This document shows positions 51,101-60,593 of a stretch of DNA of 64,000 nucleotides, piece by piece (the first letter of the stretch is position 1; every line of letters begins with the position of its first letter). Location of the stretch: the NCBI GenBank assembly GCA_963995525.1, contig OZ023205.1, positions 51,846,738 through 51,910,737 of the forward strand, given 5' to 3'. This DNA comes from Escarpia spicata. Lineage: Eukaryota; Annelida; Polychaeta; Sabellida; Siboglinidae. The position numbers and the translations under genes were made by a program. Under the pieces are notes generated by a model. That model did no database searches. It worked only from the letters and a program-made list of their open reading frames with translations, and had not been told where the DNA came from.

Positions 51101-54088
51101 ACCTTCTAACTGTGATGAGTCGTACGTATAGTGAATATTCTTTGTGAATATGTTTGATGAAACACTAGAATGCTCAGAATTGTGTTTAGCATGCACTGTC
51201 CACTAGGGCTAGCATGTCTCAAACAGTGAGCTGTATGGGGAGTTTGCCCCATACAGACGAGAGGAAACAATGAAAACCTGCACTCATTTATATCCTGAAA
51301 CATCACACGAAAAAGGGGGCATTCAAACAAACTCTAAGTAAGCAGTTAAACTTTCTCCTTTCTCACATGCACAATAACTGTGAACAAAAACTATGAACAA
51401 TAACTGTTAAAAATAAACTGACAATAAGTGTAAAAAATCGAGATTTAATTATGATTTTGAATGTTTTGTGAACTTACTTCTTTGTGTGACCTTGGAAATA
51501 CCGAATGTACTTGTTGTCATGCAAAGAAAGATATCGAATTGTGTCTGGAAACCAAGAAATAATGCACTTTACAACTAATTCTATCAATCACCAATAAAAC
51601 AGATAAAATCAGTGTTATACAATAAATCTGTCTACACGTTCATTTTCATAGGTATTACAAGTTTGATAAAACACGGGTACATTGCGGAGTGCCTAGCTGC
51701 CGCTCAAAGCACCTGTAATAATTATTCTACAAGAAAATATTGATATCCTCAGATTTCTTAGCGAGGTGCTTCACTACCACCATTTACGTCTAATCATATA
51801 TACCCTATTTAATTAATTACCTTTGTGAGAGTTATGCATTTGATTAGATGTAAATAAATAATGGAAATTTTACCAGGAATAATAAAGATCATCCAGATCC
51901 TGTCTTCGTGAGATTCAATATAAACATAAAGACGCAGGACTTTTCCTAATCTTTTCTGCTTATATTAGAATAAAAACCCAAAGCAACTCAATGATCTACG
52001 ACAATCTGAGACAGTACCGTCAACTTTTGTTGAGCTGTGAATCGCCGTGTTTGTTGCATGAGTATAGTTGATCAAGTCCACTCCATATTTCTTGCTGTTC
52101 AATGTTCGTTTAGGCCTGGAAAAGTGAACATTTGTGACTATTTCATGGCCTTGTTTCATTTATAAACTTTTCAATAACTCAATATCCAGATACAATTTGG
52201 TTCATAAAATTTAAGTGTATTTTTAAATTAATTAATTCATACATACATATATCTATAAGACTTAAACGTAACTTTCTAAATGTCTGTCTAATTTTTTTTA
52301 ATTACTATGTTAATGTAATGGAGGAGTTTATTATAGTCAACAATGTTATGTTTACCTCATTATTTTTATATAATTGTATATATATATACATAAATAATTC
52401 CTTGGTCTATTTTGCAAATACCATAAATTTAAATTGGCAAACCCAGTGTCAATATTTTTTACTTTCAATAGCACAGCTGATTATAAAAGTTCATTTTGGC
52501 AAGATAGCCACATACAGGTCATTATTTTCCAGACTACTAATGACAGGCAAACATAGTATGTTCTAGTGGCGATGGATACACCAGACCTGTCCCAAAACTG
52601 GTGAAACAACACGTCACTTTGCAAGATTTAATTGCTTATAGTTATACTATATTATTCAATGGAGTTAAATTCGAAAGTTGCACACTAATTGCTGGATATC
52701 ACATTGGAGGCAACTAGTGTGATATGTTGGTGAAGGGGGGGGTTAAACATGACATATTTCATACTTTCTGAAGACAAAACATATTTGTGAAACACATTTT
52801 TGTGCAGTAACAGCGGCATGTTTTCAAATGTGTGTGTGGCATCTTGTTGTGTCGTTCAATAACGTTTGCCGTAGCAGTTGATTATGTTCGCATTATTATG
52901 AATCCATTTTATGCATTGTGTAATTAGCTTACAACTAAAAATTACATTAGAATAGCATATGTAGCAATATGAAAAGATGCTGGGGCAAATCCGACATCAA
53001 ATCAAATAAGGTGGTGTGATGGAATGTTTGGAAACAAATAAAATTAGGTCAGAATGAATGAACAGAAGTCACAATCGAAAAAAATAATAACAAGCCAAGC
53101 AGAGCTCGAAATCAGTAAGTAAACGATTACTTTGAAAAGGGAAAACAAACTTGCAGTTAAAAGTGGTGCATTACAATCTTGATCTGACACTATATTTTGT
53201 CTATAAGACATATAAATAAGTATAACATTAATTAAAGTGTAGGCATCCTCGCGCGCCAGGGGTCGCTGCTGCCGATTACGTCAGTCCCAGCCAGCAGTAC
53301 CCCTGGCTGATCACTTTGCGAAACTCAGAATTTAAGCTCAGCCTATCAAATCGCTCACTAGATCAATAGATCTACTCAGGTCAGGTGGTCATAATAAAAC
53401 TAATTTCAACCAACCGTGGCTCATGTTACATGCAATGTTTAGGAAGTAGAAGCAATTATTTGAATACACAATACCGCTAAGCTGCTCATGCTAATGGGCG
53501 AACGGGTCATTATATATTGGGATTCCCAGAAGTCGTTTATCCATCTTCAAATTGGGGCGGGTATTTGCGTTGTCCAAAACTACTGACTTGTTGGAAGCAA
53601 CATCGCAAGCCAGGGCTGTTTGCCATGCAAAACTAGCCCTGGCTGATCCCCTATGCGAAGCGCGACTGGCGAAGTCAATTACTAGTTTGACTCAGCTAAC
53701 TTCTGCACTTCGCATAGGGGATCAGCCAGGGCTAGTTTGGCATGGCAAACAGCCCTGGCTTGCGATGTTGCTTCCAACAAGTCAGTAGTTTTGGACATGC
53801 CGAGTGTTTTATGTAGTGACATGCTTAATAGGAATTGGTAATAAATACAAGGGTTGTAACTTAAGACTTTATAATTACAGAAACTTTACTCAATTTTAAA
53901 ACAGCAGTTCTCGATTGGCGAACTTACGTTCCATTTTGGCAATCGTAAATAACAATAGAATCGTCATCACTACTAGAAATAAGAGTTTCCCCATTTGCAG
54001 AAAAATCTATACTGTTTATTCGATCAGTATTCTCACGGAATACTTTAGCAACACGGAAATTTTTCACTAGCGCATCGGTAAGCTTCAT
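42087..54088 (-). CDS. WDR82: WDR82, WD40 subunit of SET1/COMPASS, 9 exons
   Basis: WDR82 (yeast Swd2) is a WD40 beta-propeller that links SETD1 H3K4 methyltransferases to Ser5-phosphorylated RNA polymerase II and also joins the PNUTS-PP1 complex. Coding exons on the minus strand: 54088-53928, 52115-52018, 51544-51478, 50944-50845, 48032-47916, 46688-46533, 45932-45863, 43112-42970, 42116-42087. Phases agree at every junction. The sum is 942 nt, giving 313 residues, the length of the human protein. The start [20 protein letters not shown] and blocks such as [64 protein letters not shown] and the end ACSNM-AFWLP leave little doubt. Exon 5 uses a GC donor. Introns are full of transposon remnants. 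Exon 8 could read on past its GTACGT donor to a stop at 42903, but the conserved C-terminus is recovered only by splicing. Confidence 0.96.
42285..42400. repeat. Palindromic dispersed repeat (AATTTGAA core)
   Basis: CACAATTTGAA and CATTCAAATTG inverted phrases, flanked by GATGCCTACCAAATGGCA and TAGTAAGCAGGCATACC, match 14345-14440 and 31880-31990. In the last intron of WDR82. MITE-like. Confidence 0.5.
43220..43410. repeat. GCCCAGGCC-rich degenerate repeat
   Basis: Irregular repeats of CCCAGGCCTG/CCCAGCCCAGACC with CCCGCA phrases in WDR82 intron 7. Low-complexity, no coding support. Confidence 0.6.
43411..44474. other. WDR82 intron 7, no internal gene
   Basis: AT-rich intron. A 46-base phrase with AGAATATTAATTTTCTATGT and TTGTCAC is tandemly duplicated at about 44265-44335. 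Nothing else is recognisable. Confidence 0.45.
44476..45166. mobile_element. MITE-like block with tandem internal repeats
   Basis: First, a 131-base unit (TGTCTACTCTGCCTGGG...AGTAGCACTAGGCTGCA) occurs twice (44492 and 44623). Then a second pair of related blocks around CTTAGAATGATTCAATCAAA (about 44830) and CTTAAAATGATTCAATCAAA (about 44995). It ends with GGCGGACGCAGAGTGATGGC and a small hairpin, CCCTTGGACCTTCGGCCAAAGG, followed by ACTAAAAA. I recognise that ending as a common interspersed repeat terminus in mollusc genomes, from memory and not checked. In WDR82 intron 7. Confidence 0.6.
45933..46532 (-). other. WDR82 intron 6
   Basis: 600-base AT-rich intron between exons 6 and 7, bounded by GTCAGT and TTTCAG. 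Nothing else is seen. Confidence 0.6.
47150..47870. other. GC-rich island within WDR82 intron 5
   Basis: Base composition changes abruptly from the AT-rich intron. It contains a hairpin TGACGGCAGC...GCTGCCGTCA (about 47586-47612) and repeated CGTCGTCCACGG/CGTCGTCAACGG units (47750-47840) that create a false Arg/Ala/Asp-rich minus-strand frame (47853-47527). Probably an inserted repeat of unknown class. Confidence 0.45.
47911..47921 (-). promoter_or_regulatory. WDR82: GC-type splice donor of WDR82 intron 5
   Basis: The exon 5/intron 5 boundary reads AAG|GCAAGT on the minus strand. AAG|GCAAGT is the consensus of the rare GC-AG introns. Using it joins SFDK to GPFTTFKLQ in phase 0, exactly as in the conserved protein; no GT donor nearby does so. 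Confidence 0.85.
48270..50500 (+). mobile_element. LINE RT relic split by a piggyBac-like MITE
   Basis: Plus-strand translation, with frameshifts, gives [21 protein letters not shown] (48358), [15 protein letters not shown] (48638), [14 protein letters not shown] (48745), [11 protein letters not shown] (48836, catalytic Asp block), [14 protein letters not shown] (49013), [10 protein letters not shown] (49139, catalytic pair), then [11 protein letters not shown] and [12 protein letters not shown]. At 49650 the sequence is interrupted by a TTAA-flanked element and resumes at 50256 with [13 protein letters not shown]. It lies antisense to WDR82 in intron 4 and is inactive. Confidence 0.85.
49650..50255. 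mobile_element. piggyBac-like MITE with TTAA target duplication
   Basis: TTAA at 49650-49653 and again at 50252-50255. Just inside, CCATTTCATTACGACAGGCC pairs with the right end, whose complement reads CCATTTCAGTACTACAGACC: imperfect terminal inverted repeats of about 20 bases. A subterminal copy, TTCAGTACGACAGGCCGG, follows at about 49705. TTAA targeting defines the piggyBac superfamily. About 600 bases, no transposase; a short acidic frame inside ([12 protein letters not shown], about 49985) might be a remnant of a transposase N-terminus. Confidence 0.85.
51545..52017 (-). other. WDR82 intron 2
   Basis: Intron between exons 2 and 3 (GTACTG donor, TTCCAG acceptor). AT-rich; nothing else seen. 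Confidence 0.6.
52116..53927 (-). other. WDR82 intron 1
   Basis: Intron with a perfect GTAAGT donor and a TTTCCAG acceptor. It is AT-rich apart from a GC-rich block near 53250-53340 and the inverted repeat at 53571-53797. Confidence 0.6.
53571..53797. repeat. Inverted repeat, 90-bp arms, 47-base loop
   Basis: Left arm 53571-53660 and right arm 53708-53797 are reverse complements with a single mismatch (TGCAAAACTAG versus CTAGTTTGGCA). The arms contain a smaller inverted pair, CCAGGGCT...AGCCCTGG. A diverged relative of the inner part (CCCCTGGCTGATCACTTTGC) lies at 53312-53335. No coding support; the hairpin resembles a foldback MITE. Confidence 0.95.
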
Positions 54089-54414
54089 TTTGGTGTGCAT
54101 TTCGTCAAAAAATAGACGCACACACTCCCGACTGCGGTACTTATATAAACGTACATTTATAATGTGATTAATTTATTTAGTTACCTATCATGTATGCAAT
54201 ATAACATATAATAACGAACGTTAATAAAATTAGATAATTATTTTATACATGAAGAGAGGTTTTAATCAACGTGATAATATTTATTAAATTGCACCCAATC
54301 ACGCCACTGATCCTGACTATCTTCTGATATGTTAGCCTCGATTATCCAGGCGCCGCGAGATGGGAGCACCGTAGCGCTCCCGTTCTAGATCGACGCCGGT
54401 CGCCTGCGTAATCA
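54089..54414 (-). promoter_or_regulatory. WDR82: Presumed WDR82 5' region
   Basis: The 326 bases between the WDR82 ATG and the nearest transposon. A CpG-containing block lies at 54345-54410. No TATA box is recognisable. Its promoter role is inferred only from position. Confidence 0.3.
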
Positions 54415-54960
54415 TTATTAAATCTTCACTTTCCCATAACCTGTAAGGATCGTAGGGACACAACTGACGTCATTTTAACCAGCTCTCCCCATGTTTCCCT
54501 GTTCTCCACAGCCCTCTTTTTCTGTGTACCTCTTTTTCTCCCGCCTTTCATGGTACCTTGCAAAATGGTCTTTGCAAGGCCAGATGATCGTGAGACGTAC
54601 GTGGTCGTTCCACTTCAGTTTGCTCTTCTTGACCATTGAAAGGAGGTCTTCGTATGGTTCGATGGCTTGTTTGATCTTGTTGCGAACGTCTTGGTTAGTA
54701 ATGTGGTCTTTATATGATATGCGCAAGATGTTCCGAAACCACCTAATTTCCATGGCTTGTATCCTCTTCTGTAGATCTGCTGATAGCTAGCTGGGGTCCA
54801 CGTTTCACAAGCGTATAGAAAGATGGACATGACAAGGGAGCGCATCAGCCTTATTTTCGAAATGACATCTATGTTACTGTCGTTCCATGTGGGTTTCAAC
54901 CTTGTAAGTCCTGCTGTTGTCTGTGCAATTATTCCTGGCAAGTATCTCAGGTATGGAACC
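54415..54960 (-). mobile_element. LINE (RTE-like) 3' end, decayed
   Basis: The minus strand reads GLTRLKPTWND, KIRLMRSLVMSIFLYACETW, then in another frame MEIRWFRNILRISYKDHITNQDVRNKI and KLKWNDHVRL: the well-conserved post-RT region of RTE-type LINE ORF2. A frameshift near 54750 separates the pieces. It lies just upstream of WDR82, in the same orientation. Confidence 0.85.
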
Positions 54961-55285
54961 AGCTAGCTAGCTATATGTGTTCTCACCTTAGCTGAAAAGT
55001 TGGTGGTCAGCCGGACCTTCAACTTTCAAAAGATGGTGGTCCCACACAAAAGTTGGTGGTCCAAATACTAACATAATTACACGAGTATATATAGTAGCAG
55101 CTGTAAAGCTTGGCAATTATTAATTATACTAGTTCAGGCCATGCAAGTCTGTTCTCATACCCCAGATTAATGAACCTGTGAAAATAAAAATATCAACATA
55201 GGTAACAGCTTATTGTTGACAGAAAAACACCAATGTTGCAAATTACAACAAACACCACAACACGAATGTATACGGGATTACTCTG
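54961..55285. other. No gene seen between LINE and LTR element
   Basis: About 325 bases with no recognisable feature; the LTR retrotransposon begins at 55286. Confidence 0.4.
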
Positions 55286-55496
55286 CGCCAATGGCTATTA
55301 GTTACTATTCCATGATTGTAGTTCAATGGTAATATTGTCGTGACCCCTAGTTTCCGGGTCACGGCCTCGCATGTTTGGATACTTCCTGTTGTGAGTTGCA
55401 GTTTTGTGTTCTCTTATTAAAACACTGTTCTAGTTACGCATACGTACCAGTGTTTGTTTGTGTGACTCGAAGTGTGCATTTGATCACCTAATGGCG
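55286..55496 (+). repeat. 5' LTR (211 bp)
   Basis: Matches 60594-60804 except for two transitions (near 55394 and 55448). Terminal inverted pentamers CGCCA/TGGCG. Confidence 0.95.
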
Positions 55497-55507
55497 TGGT
55501 GGCAGCG
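55497..55507 (+). other. Primer-binding site, tRNA-Leu type
   Basis: TGGTGGCAGCG lies directly after the LTR. It is complementary to the 3' end (CGCTGCCA plus CCA) of the animal leucine tRNAs with AAG/TAG anticodons, as I recall their sequence. Eleven matched bases. Confidence 0.6.
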
Positions 55508-55632
55508 CTCACAACGAACCCGCTCACCAAAACGGGCGCAATAAAAGCAGATACACATTGACAGTCCGCCGATCTCACGGCGCAAACAGCTAGCCGAAAC
55601 GGCTCTGTATCACTAGCAGGTGTGGTAACAAC

Positions 55633-56259
55633 ATGGCTAACAACATGCAACGCGCACCGAGACAGTGGTGCCTCACAAAAACGGAAACGGTCAACACATT
55701 TGAGAACTGGCGCAAGAACCTCGTCTACACCCTCTCACTCGACCCAAACTTCGCCCAGTTTATCGCCACTGACGCTAAATGGGAGAAGCGATGTGCAGCA
55801 CATCCAAACCGCGGCTTCACCGACAATAATGGTCATACAGCCATTCAGCAAGCCTACATGCTCGATCTAATTTTAGGCCAAATAGCGAACTATTGCCCAG
55901 TCATATCGCGCAACACGATCGCCAAAAACTCAACCAGTTTATCCGGTATCTGGCAAACTATCCGACTGCACTATGGGTTCCAGTCTACAGGGGCCCATTT
56001 CCTGGACTTTGCTGATGTCCACCTACAAGCTGACGAACGCCCCGAAGACTTGTATCAGCGCCTAGTGGCCTTCATTGAAGACAACATGCTACAAGAGGGA
56101 AGTGTCATTCTGCACCACGGTGACGTCATACACGTTGACGAAGAAATGTCTCCTTCCCTAGAGAACATGGTAGTACTGACCTGGTTACGACTTATCAACC
56201 CCGCACTGCCTAAGCTCATAAAGCAACGATATGGCACAGAGCTGAGGTCAAGACACTAG
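55633..56259 (+). CDS. gag: Retrotransposon Gag (208 codons before frame break)
   Basis: Starts at an ATG 136 bases after the LTR. The product is a Gag-like capsid protein: an N-terminal segment with [15 protein letters not shown], a helical middle region and a conserved end near [17 protein letters not shown]. No zinc knuckle lies in this frame. The frame ends at TAG (56257-56259), but the adjacent -1 frame is open across the same place and continues with sensible helical Gag-like sequence into pol. Either programmed -1 frameshifting or a one-base deletion in this copy would explain this. Confidence 0.85.
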   Translation: MANNMQRAPRQWCLTKTETVNTFENWRKNLVYTLSLDPNFAQFIATDAKWEKRCAAHPNRGFTDNNGHTAIQQAYMLDLILGQIANYCPVISRNTIAKNSTSLSGIWQTIRLHYGFQSTGAHFLDFADVHLQADERPEDLYQRLVAFIEDNMLQEGSVILHHGDVIHVDEEMSPSLENMVVLTWLRLINPALPKLIKQRYGTELRSRH

Positions 56260-56336
56260 CATCGATCAAGCCAGAAATATCACAGGCACTCGAATCACTA
56301 CTAGACGAGATTGCGTCTGCTGACACCGCAAAGGTT

Positions 56337-59300
56337 ATGCGCACCGAGACTAGGCCTAACCTACGCGGACAAAGACCAGCGTTCTCAAGACGACAACCGG
56401 CACCATCTAACAACCCTAGGCGTCCCACGAGCGTGAAGACTTGCCCTCTTTGCAAACAAGTAGGCCGCAGTGATGTACACCACTTCCTCAGCGAGTGCTC
56501 GTACCTTCCGGAACAAGATCGCCGCTACATGGCTAAGGTACGACAAGTCAGTGATATCATCGACGGAGTCGATGAAGGCGACGACGATACCTACGAAGTT
56601 TATGACGAACGCCCCGTAAACACCACTACCGTGCAACGTATCGATGTACGACAATCGCCTTACCTCGACGCGTTCCACGACCATCACGCCGTTCGAGTGA
56701 CGATCGATAGCGGTGCAACGGGCAATATGATCCGTCATGACACGGCAGTGAGTTTGGGGTGTACTATCAAGAACTCTTCCCAATCGGCTCACCAAGCTGA
56801 CGGATCATCGCCTCTAACCATAGTTGGCGAAATTACCATATCACTCGCCCGCAAAAATAAATCATTCCAGTTCTGTGGACTAGTGGTACAGAATCTGGAT
56901 GTCGAGATGCTGGCCGGGACACCATTTATGGAAGTCAACGACATTACCATCCGTCCCGCCAAACGAACCATCACCCTCGCAGATGGCACCACGTACACAT
57001 ATGGTACAACACAGAGGGCCCTCAACAGGCATGCAGTCCGCCGTGCCCACATACTGCGAGCACCACCAACCAACATCACTGTGTGGCCAGGCGACTTCGT
57101 GGAAGTCGACCTGCCTTCAGACGCGGATATCGCAGACGCCACATTCGCTCTGGAACCACGTCACGATACCACCGGCAACAAAGGAGTACACGAGAACGAT
57201 TTGTGGCCACAACCTTCACTAATCACCAGCGTAGAAGGTGTATTGCGCATACCAAATCTCACGAACTCCACTCGCACACTGAAAAGAAACGAACACTTTT
57301 GCCAAATCAGAGAAGTGTTCGTACCCGACAAGGCAACATCCATACCAGACAGTCAATGCACCAGCGTAGCCGTAAGCATACGCACACGCAGCTCGAATGC
57401 TACTGCCATCAAACACTCAACAGCGGTCACCATCGATCCTGATCACGCGCTCTCCCCCGACGAACGAGCGGCATTCCGATCGATCGTGGAAGAGTATGAC
57501 GACGTATTTGACCCAAGCTACAGTGGATACAATGGTCACGTGGGACCATTCAAAGCTGTTGTCAACATGGGCCCAGTACAACCGCCCCAACGTAAAGGAC
57601 GCCTACCCCAATACGCACGAAACCAGCTCGTAGAACTCCAAAACAAGTTCGATGAACTCGAGACGATGGGCGTGTTCGTCCGGCCTGAGGATGTACCGGT
57701 CAACGTCGAGTACCTCAACCCGTCATTCCTGATAAAGAAGCAAAGCGGAGGACACCGACTCGTCACTGCCTTCACTGACGTAGGCCGCTATAGCAAGCCG
57801 CAGCCTTCATTGATGCCTGATGTCGACAACACCCTACGAAAAATCGCACAATGGAGGTACATAGCGACTACCGATATGTCAAATGCGTTCTACCAAATCC
57901 CTCTATCGCGTGAATCAATGAAGTACTGCGGAGTAGTCACTCCGTTCCGCGGTGTACGCGTATACGCTCGCTCAGCGATGGGCATGCCCGGGTCGGAAAC
58001 CGCACTCGAAGAGCTGTTGTGCCGCGTACTGGGAGATCTACTCAAAGAAGGTGTCGTCGCCAAACTGGCAGACGACATATATTGTGGAGGAAACACCATC
58101 GCCGAACTCCAACAGAACGTAAGACGATTGCTCCAAAGCTTCGCCAACAGCGGGTTGCGCCTGTCCGCTGCCAAAACAACGATGTGCCCTACTACGACCA
58201 CGATACTTGGCTGGGTGTGGAACCTCGGCTCCATCCATGCAAGCCAACATCGCATCGCCACCCTAGCCAGCTGCGACGCTCCACTCACAGTCAAAGCGAT
58301 GCGAGCATTCGTCGGAGCCTACAAAATGCTAGCACGCGTCATACCAGGATGCTCCGCCTTGCTCGCCCCGTTCGACGAAGTAACGGGTGGCAAACAGTCA
58401 AGTGATCGCGTCACATGGACCGATGCATTAAGAGAAGCCTTCAAACACGCACAAAACAGTCTTCAGACTAACAAGGCTATCACATTACCTCGGCCAAGTG
58501 ACGAACTATGGCTAGTGACGGACGGCGCTGTTAAACAGTGCGGTCTAGGAGCCACCTTGTACGTGATGCGCAATGGCAAATTGATGCTGGCCGGATTCTT
58601 CAGCGCAAAGCTCCGCGGACGACAGATCTCCTGGTTGCCATGCGAAGTAGAAGCACTATCCATCGCAGCCGCTATCAGACATTTCAGCCCGTATATCGTA
58701 CAGTCAGCGCACAACACAGCGATACTCACAGACAGCAAGCCTTGCGTACAAGCCCACGAGAAGCTTTGTCGCGGTGAATTCTCCGTCAGCCCGCGCGTAT
58801 CGACATTCCTATCAGTCGTCAGTCGGTACCAGGCAACTATTCGCCATCTCGCCGGTTCAGCTAATGTTCCATCAGACTTCGCGAGTCGCAACGCACCCAC
58901 TTGCCGGGAACAACAGTGCCAAGTGTGCTCCTATATACGACAGACTGAAGAGTCAGTCGTGATGCAACGCGTTACAACAGACGACATAACATATGGGAAA
59001 GCTCGACTTCCGTTCACCAATCGTTCAGCATGGCTCGGCATTCAAGCAGACTGCCAAGACTTGCGAAGGACTCATTCACACCTTACACAAGGAACACGAC
59101 CATCCAAAAAGGTGACAAACGCGAAAGACGTCAAAAGATACCTTAACGTCGCATCAATCGCTCGTGACGGTCTACTGGTCGTACAACGTAACGACCCACT
59201 GAGTCCTACACGAGAGTGCATCATCGTACCGCGAAAAGTCCTAAACGGACTAGTAACGGCCCTGCACATCCAACTGGATCACCCGTCTTCGTACCAGCTA

Positions 59301-60509
59301 AAGCAAGTCATGCATCGCTATGTATTCGCTCTCGACCTCGACAAGTCTGTCGAGTCCACCTCGCGCAGCTGTCATCACTGTACGTCGTTACGGAACACCC
59401 CAAACCTAACTATCGCGCAATCTACCAACGATCCCCCAGAAGCAGTGGGTATCTCATATGCAGCCGACATCATCAAACGAGAAAGACAACTGATCTTGGT
59501 GCTACGCGAGTGTGTAACATCATACACGGTAACATGCTTCGTCAACGACGAACGACGCGACACGTTACGGGACTCCATCATTCAACTCTGCATCGGCCTC
59601 CGACCGCTTGATGGACCTCCTGCCGTAATACGCACAGACCCAGCTCCTGGATTCGCAGCTCTCGTCAACGACGCACTGTTGAACAAGTATCGACTCACCA
59701 TCGAACTAGGATGGGTCAAAAACATCAACAAAAACCCTGTGGCCGAAAAAGCCATTCGGGAACTCGAGGGTGACATTTTACACCAACAACCAACAGGCGG
59801 CGCCATCACGCAGGTGCTACTGTCTGTCGCTACTGCCAGCCTCAACGCCCGAGTACGAAACAGAGGAATGTCAGCTCGTGAGCTGTGGACCCAGCGTGAC
59901 CAATTCACCAACGAACAATTACCGCTGAACGACTATAGCATCATTCAACAACAGCATGCCTCGCGCAACGCTAACCACGAACACAGTCAAATATCGAAGT
60001 CTCCTCGCGGTTCAGTACCCAGACCCCAACATATCGACATTGGCGACATCGTGTACTTGTACTCAGACAAGAGTAAACTACGCTCCAGGTGTCGGTATCT
60101 CGTAGTGAGCACAGAAGGAGAATGGATCAACATCAGCAAGTTCGCCGGTAACCAGTTGCGTGCCACGTCATACAGAGTGAAGCGAACAGAGTGCTACAAG
60201 GTGGCAGCTGAAGCTACCCACGATCTTCCAGTGTCGTACCAGTATGACGAACTAACACCCGCAGATGACCCAGCTCCTCCAGAGAAACCTCCAGACGTAC
60301 CAGTTCAACTCTCGTACCCTCCAGTCACAGCAGCTCAGCCCGTAGAACCATCAACAGCCGAGTCTCATCGACAAGAAACGGCGACAGTCAACAACGAATC
60401 GACAATGTCATACGAGCCAGATCAACATAGCTGTCCGCCCGAGGAACCTCCGAGACGCTCTACAAGAACTCGGAAGCCTCCTGAGTATCTGAAAGACTTC
60501 ATCTCATGA
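56337..60509 (+). CDS. pol: Retrotransposon Pol polyprotein (PR-RT-RH-IN), 1390 aa
   Basis: A single intact frame; 56337 is its first ATG, but the frame is open further upstream and probably enters from gag. Domains by residue: zinc-knuckle-like C36-X2-C39...H...C54 with unusual spacing; aspartic protease DSGAT at 124; reverse transcriptase with TTDMSNAFYQIPL and the catalytic LADD at about 577-580; RNase H starting near VTDGAVKQCGLGA (D729); integrase HHCC zinc site (about 975-1020, H...H...C-X2-C) and catalytic D1044, D1101, E1137, with the classical 35-residue D-E spacing. The C-terminus is proline-rich and ends RTRKPPEYLKDFIS. All catalytic residues are present, so the protein may be functional. 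Confidence 0.95.
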   Translation: MRTETRPNLRGQRPAFSRRQPAPSNNPRRPTSVKTCPLCKQVGRSDVHHFLSECSYLPEQDRRYMAKVRQVSDIIDGVDEGDDDTYEVYDERPVNTTTVQRIDVRQSPYLDAFHDHHAVRVTIDSGATGNMIRHDTAVSLGCTIKNSSQSAHQADGSSPLTIVGEITISLARKNKSFQFCGLVVQNLDVEMLAGTPFMEVNDITIRPAKRTITLADGTTYTYGTTQRALNRHAVRRAHILRAPPTNITVWPGDFVEVDLPSDADIADATFALEPRHDTTGNKGVHENDLWPQPSLITSVEGVLRIPNLTNSTRTLKRNEHFCQIREVFVPDKATSIPDSQCTSVAVSIRTRSSNATAIKHSTAVTIDPDHALSPDERAAFRSIVEEYDDVFDPSYSGYNGHVGPFKAVVNMGPVQPPQRKGRLPQYARNQLVELQNKFDELETMGVFVRPEDVPVNVEYLNPSFLIKKQSGGHRLVTAFTDVGRYSKPQPSLMPDVDNTLRKIAQWRYIATTDMSNAFYQIPLSRESMKYCGVVTPFRGVRVYARSAMGMPGSETALEELLCRVLGDLLKEGVVAKLADDIYCGGNTIAELQQNVRRLLQSFANSGLRLSAAKTTMCPTTTTILGWVWNLGSIHASQHRIATLASCDAPLTVKAMRAFVGAYKMLARVIPGCSALLAPFDEVTGGKQSSDRVTWTDALREAFKHAQNSLQTNKAITLPRPSDELWLVTDGAVKQCGLGATLYVMRNGKLMLAGFFSAKLRGRQISWLPCEVEALSIAAAIRHFSPYIVQSAHNTAILTDSKPCVQAHEKLCRGEFSVSPRVSTFLSVVSRYQATIRHLAGSANVPSDFASRNAPTCREQQCQVCSYIRQTEESVVMQRVTTDDITYGKARLPFTNRSAWLGIQADCQDLRRTHSHLTQGTRPSKKVTNAKDVKRYLNVASIARDGLLVVQRNDPLSPTRECIIVPRKVLNGLVTALHIQLDHPSSYQLKQVMHRYVFALDLDKSVESTSRSCHHCTSLRNTPNLTIAQSTNDPPEAVGISYAADIIKRERQLILVLRECVTSYTVTCFVNDERRDTLRDSIIQLCIGLRPLDGPPAVIRTDPAPGFAALVNDALLNKYRLTIELGWVKNINKNPVAEKAIRELEGDILHQQPTGGAITQVLLSVATASLNARVRNRGMSARELWTQRDQFTNEQLPLNDYSIIQQQHASRNANHEHSQISKSPRGSVPRPQHIDIGDIVYLYSDKSKLRSRCRYLVVSTEGEWINISKFAGNQLRATSYRVKRTECYKVAAEATHDLPVSYQYDELTPADDPAPPEKPPDVPVQLSYPPVTAAQPVEPSTAESHRQETATVNNESTMSYEPDQHSCPPEEPPRRSTRTRKPPEYLKDFIS

Positions 60510-60577
60510 ACCTTTATCTCTATAATCATTATTGTATGTCTATATGATAGCTATCTCATAGTAGCATACATAATTAT

Positions 60578-60590
60578 GAGAAGAAAGAAG
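60578..60590 (+). other. Polypurine tract
   Basis: GAGAAGAAAGAAG lies three bases before the 3' LTR; it is the expected primer for plus-strand synthesis. Confidence 0.8.
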
Positions 60591-60593
60591 TCA

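Noticed and set aside
53552..53788. 78-codon frame across the WDR82 intron hairpin
   Set aside because: Reads through both arms of an inverted repeat; no domain.
56055..60509. Many minus-strand and alternate-frame ORFs within the LTR retrotransposon
   Set aside because: Shadows of gag and pol, caused by GC-rich codon usage.
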